From Gallionella sp. (lineage in GTDB: Bacteria > Pseudomonadota > Gammaproteobacteria > Burkholderiales > Gallionellaceae), in NCBI GenBank assembly GCA_004298605.1, contig SCPW01000079.1, positions 1 to 6,904 on the forward strand: a stretch of 6,904 nt of DNA. Direction: 5' to 3'. The notes beneath the pieces are model-generated. The model ran no database searches and was not told where the DNA came from. It saw only the letters and a list, made by a program, of their open reading frames with translations. Position 1 is the first letter of the stretch. Each line of letters opens with the position of its first letter. Below, in pieces: positions 6,682 through 6,904 of the stretch. The position numbers and the translations under genes are program-made.

Positions 6682-6687
6682 AGGAGG
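6682..6687 (+). promoter_or_regulatory. Ribosome binding site of the last gene
   Basis: AGGAGG, four bases before the ATG at 6692. It is the strongest Shine-Dalgarno in the window and supports the truncated gene that follows. Confidence 0.85.
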
Positions 6688-6691
6688 AAAT

Positions 6692-6904
6692 ATGTTCAGC
6701 GGCAAGTTAAGGCAGGAGCACCAGGCACTGCAAACCAGGTTAACCCAGACGGATCAGGAAATTGCCGCGTTGCGCAACAGTTTGTCCATGCTCGAAAGTG
6801 AGCGGGATGCGGTGCGCGCCGAGCTTGAAAGGGTTCGTGCGGAACATCAAACCTCGGCGCGGTTGTACGCCAACATGCAGGGGTTCGGCAGATCGGAAGA
6901 GCAC
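6692..6904 (+). CDS. Coiled-coil protein, probably a cytoplasmic chemoreceptor (3' partial)
   Basis: The frame is open from the ATG to the end of the window (71 codons), but only the first 66 are likely genomic because bases 6890-6904 are adapter. The visible N-terminus starts MFSGKLRQEHQALQ and is a charged amphipathic coiled coil with Leu, Ala and Val at heptad-like spacing and many Glu, Arg and Gln (~5-55), followed by RLYANMQGFG. There is no signal peptide or membrane segment, so it should be cytoplasmic. A short N-terminal coiled coil leading into an ANMQxFG-like segment reminds me of soluble methyl-accepting chemotaxis proteins encoded beside cheA in Betaproteobacteria, and the operon setting agrees. 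The diagnostic signalling hairpin lies beyond the end, so the product is inferred and could be another coiled-coil chemotaxis protein. Confidence 0.6.
   Translation, partial: MFSGKLRQEHQALQTRLTQTDQEIAALRNSLSMLESERDAVRAELERVRAEHQTSARLYANMQGFGRSEEH
6890..6904. other. Probable Illumina TruSeq adapter remnant
   Basis: The final 15 bases read AGATCGGAAGAGCAC, identical to the first 15 bases of the standard TruSeq adapter, and they sit exactly at the end of the record. The five codons they would add to the last gene (Arg-Ser-Glu-Glu-His) should not be trusted. Confidence 0.93.

Noticed and set aside
6616..6801. Short + strand open frame running through element 4 into the last gene
   Set aside because: It is in a different frame from the gene with the strong ribosome binding site at 6682-6687 and translates repeat sequence.

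Overview
The window is one stretch of a flagellar-type chemotaxis operon. All seven genes lie on the + strand and are tightly packed. In order they are: the 3' part of a membrane chemoreceptor with a C-terminal PilZ domain, two tandem cheV genes, cheY, cheZ, cheA, and the first ~66 genuine codons of a coiled-coil protein that is probably a cytoplasmic chemoreceptor. cheW, cheR, cheB and cheD are not in the window. The moderately GC-rich coding sequence, a CheY nearly collinear with the enterobacterial protein, the presence of CheZ, and the doubled CheV point to a Beta- or Gammaproteobacterium. A betaproteobacterium of the Nitrosomonadales/Gallionellaceae type is my best guess, from general resemblance only. 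The record starts inside a gene and ends in sequencing-adapter sequence, so it is probably a short draft or metagenomic contig.

The parts fit one phosphorelay. The receptors (first and last genes) control the kinase CheA through coupling proteins. The two CheVs join a CheW-type coupling domain to a phosphorylatable receiver. CheA (HPt His50) passes phosphate to CheY (Asp57) and probably to both CheVs (Asp246 and Asp248). CheZ (Asp180/Gln184) dephosphorylates CheY. Every catalytic residue I looked for is present. The PilZ domain on the first receptor carries both c-di-GMP-binding motifs, so this input may also respond to the second messenger.

The unexpected part is between the genes. Four of the six junctions (cheV1-cheV2, cheV2-cheY, cheZ-cheA, cheA-last gene) hold a short G-rich then C-rich inverted element, squeezed between a stop codon and the next Shine-Dalgarno sequence. 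The arms are built from degenerate 7-base units (GGTGAGT, GGGAAGT or GGGGAGT on the left, the complements on the right). Two copies also carry a 5-bp hairpin with a 3-base loop, and they align only when one is reverse-complemented; their hairpin stems differ by compensatory changes. This looks like a dispersed, structured heptamer-repeat family resembling, in style only, the heptameric STRR repeats of cyanobacteria. I know of no name for it in this setting. The overlapping cheY-cheZ junction and the short receptor-cheV1 junction lack it.

The last 15 bases (6890-6904) match the start of the Illumina TruSeq adapter exactly and are very probably not genomic. There is no gene-free stretch longer than 300 bases, and I see no operon promoter or clear terminator in the window.
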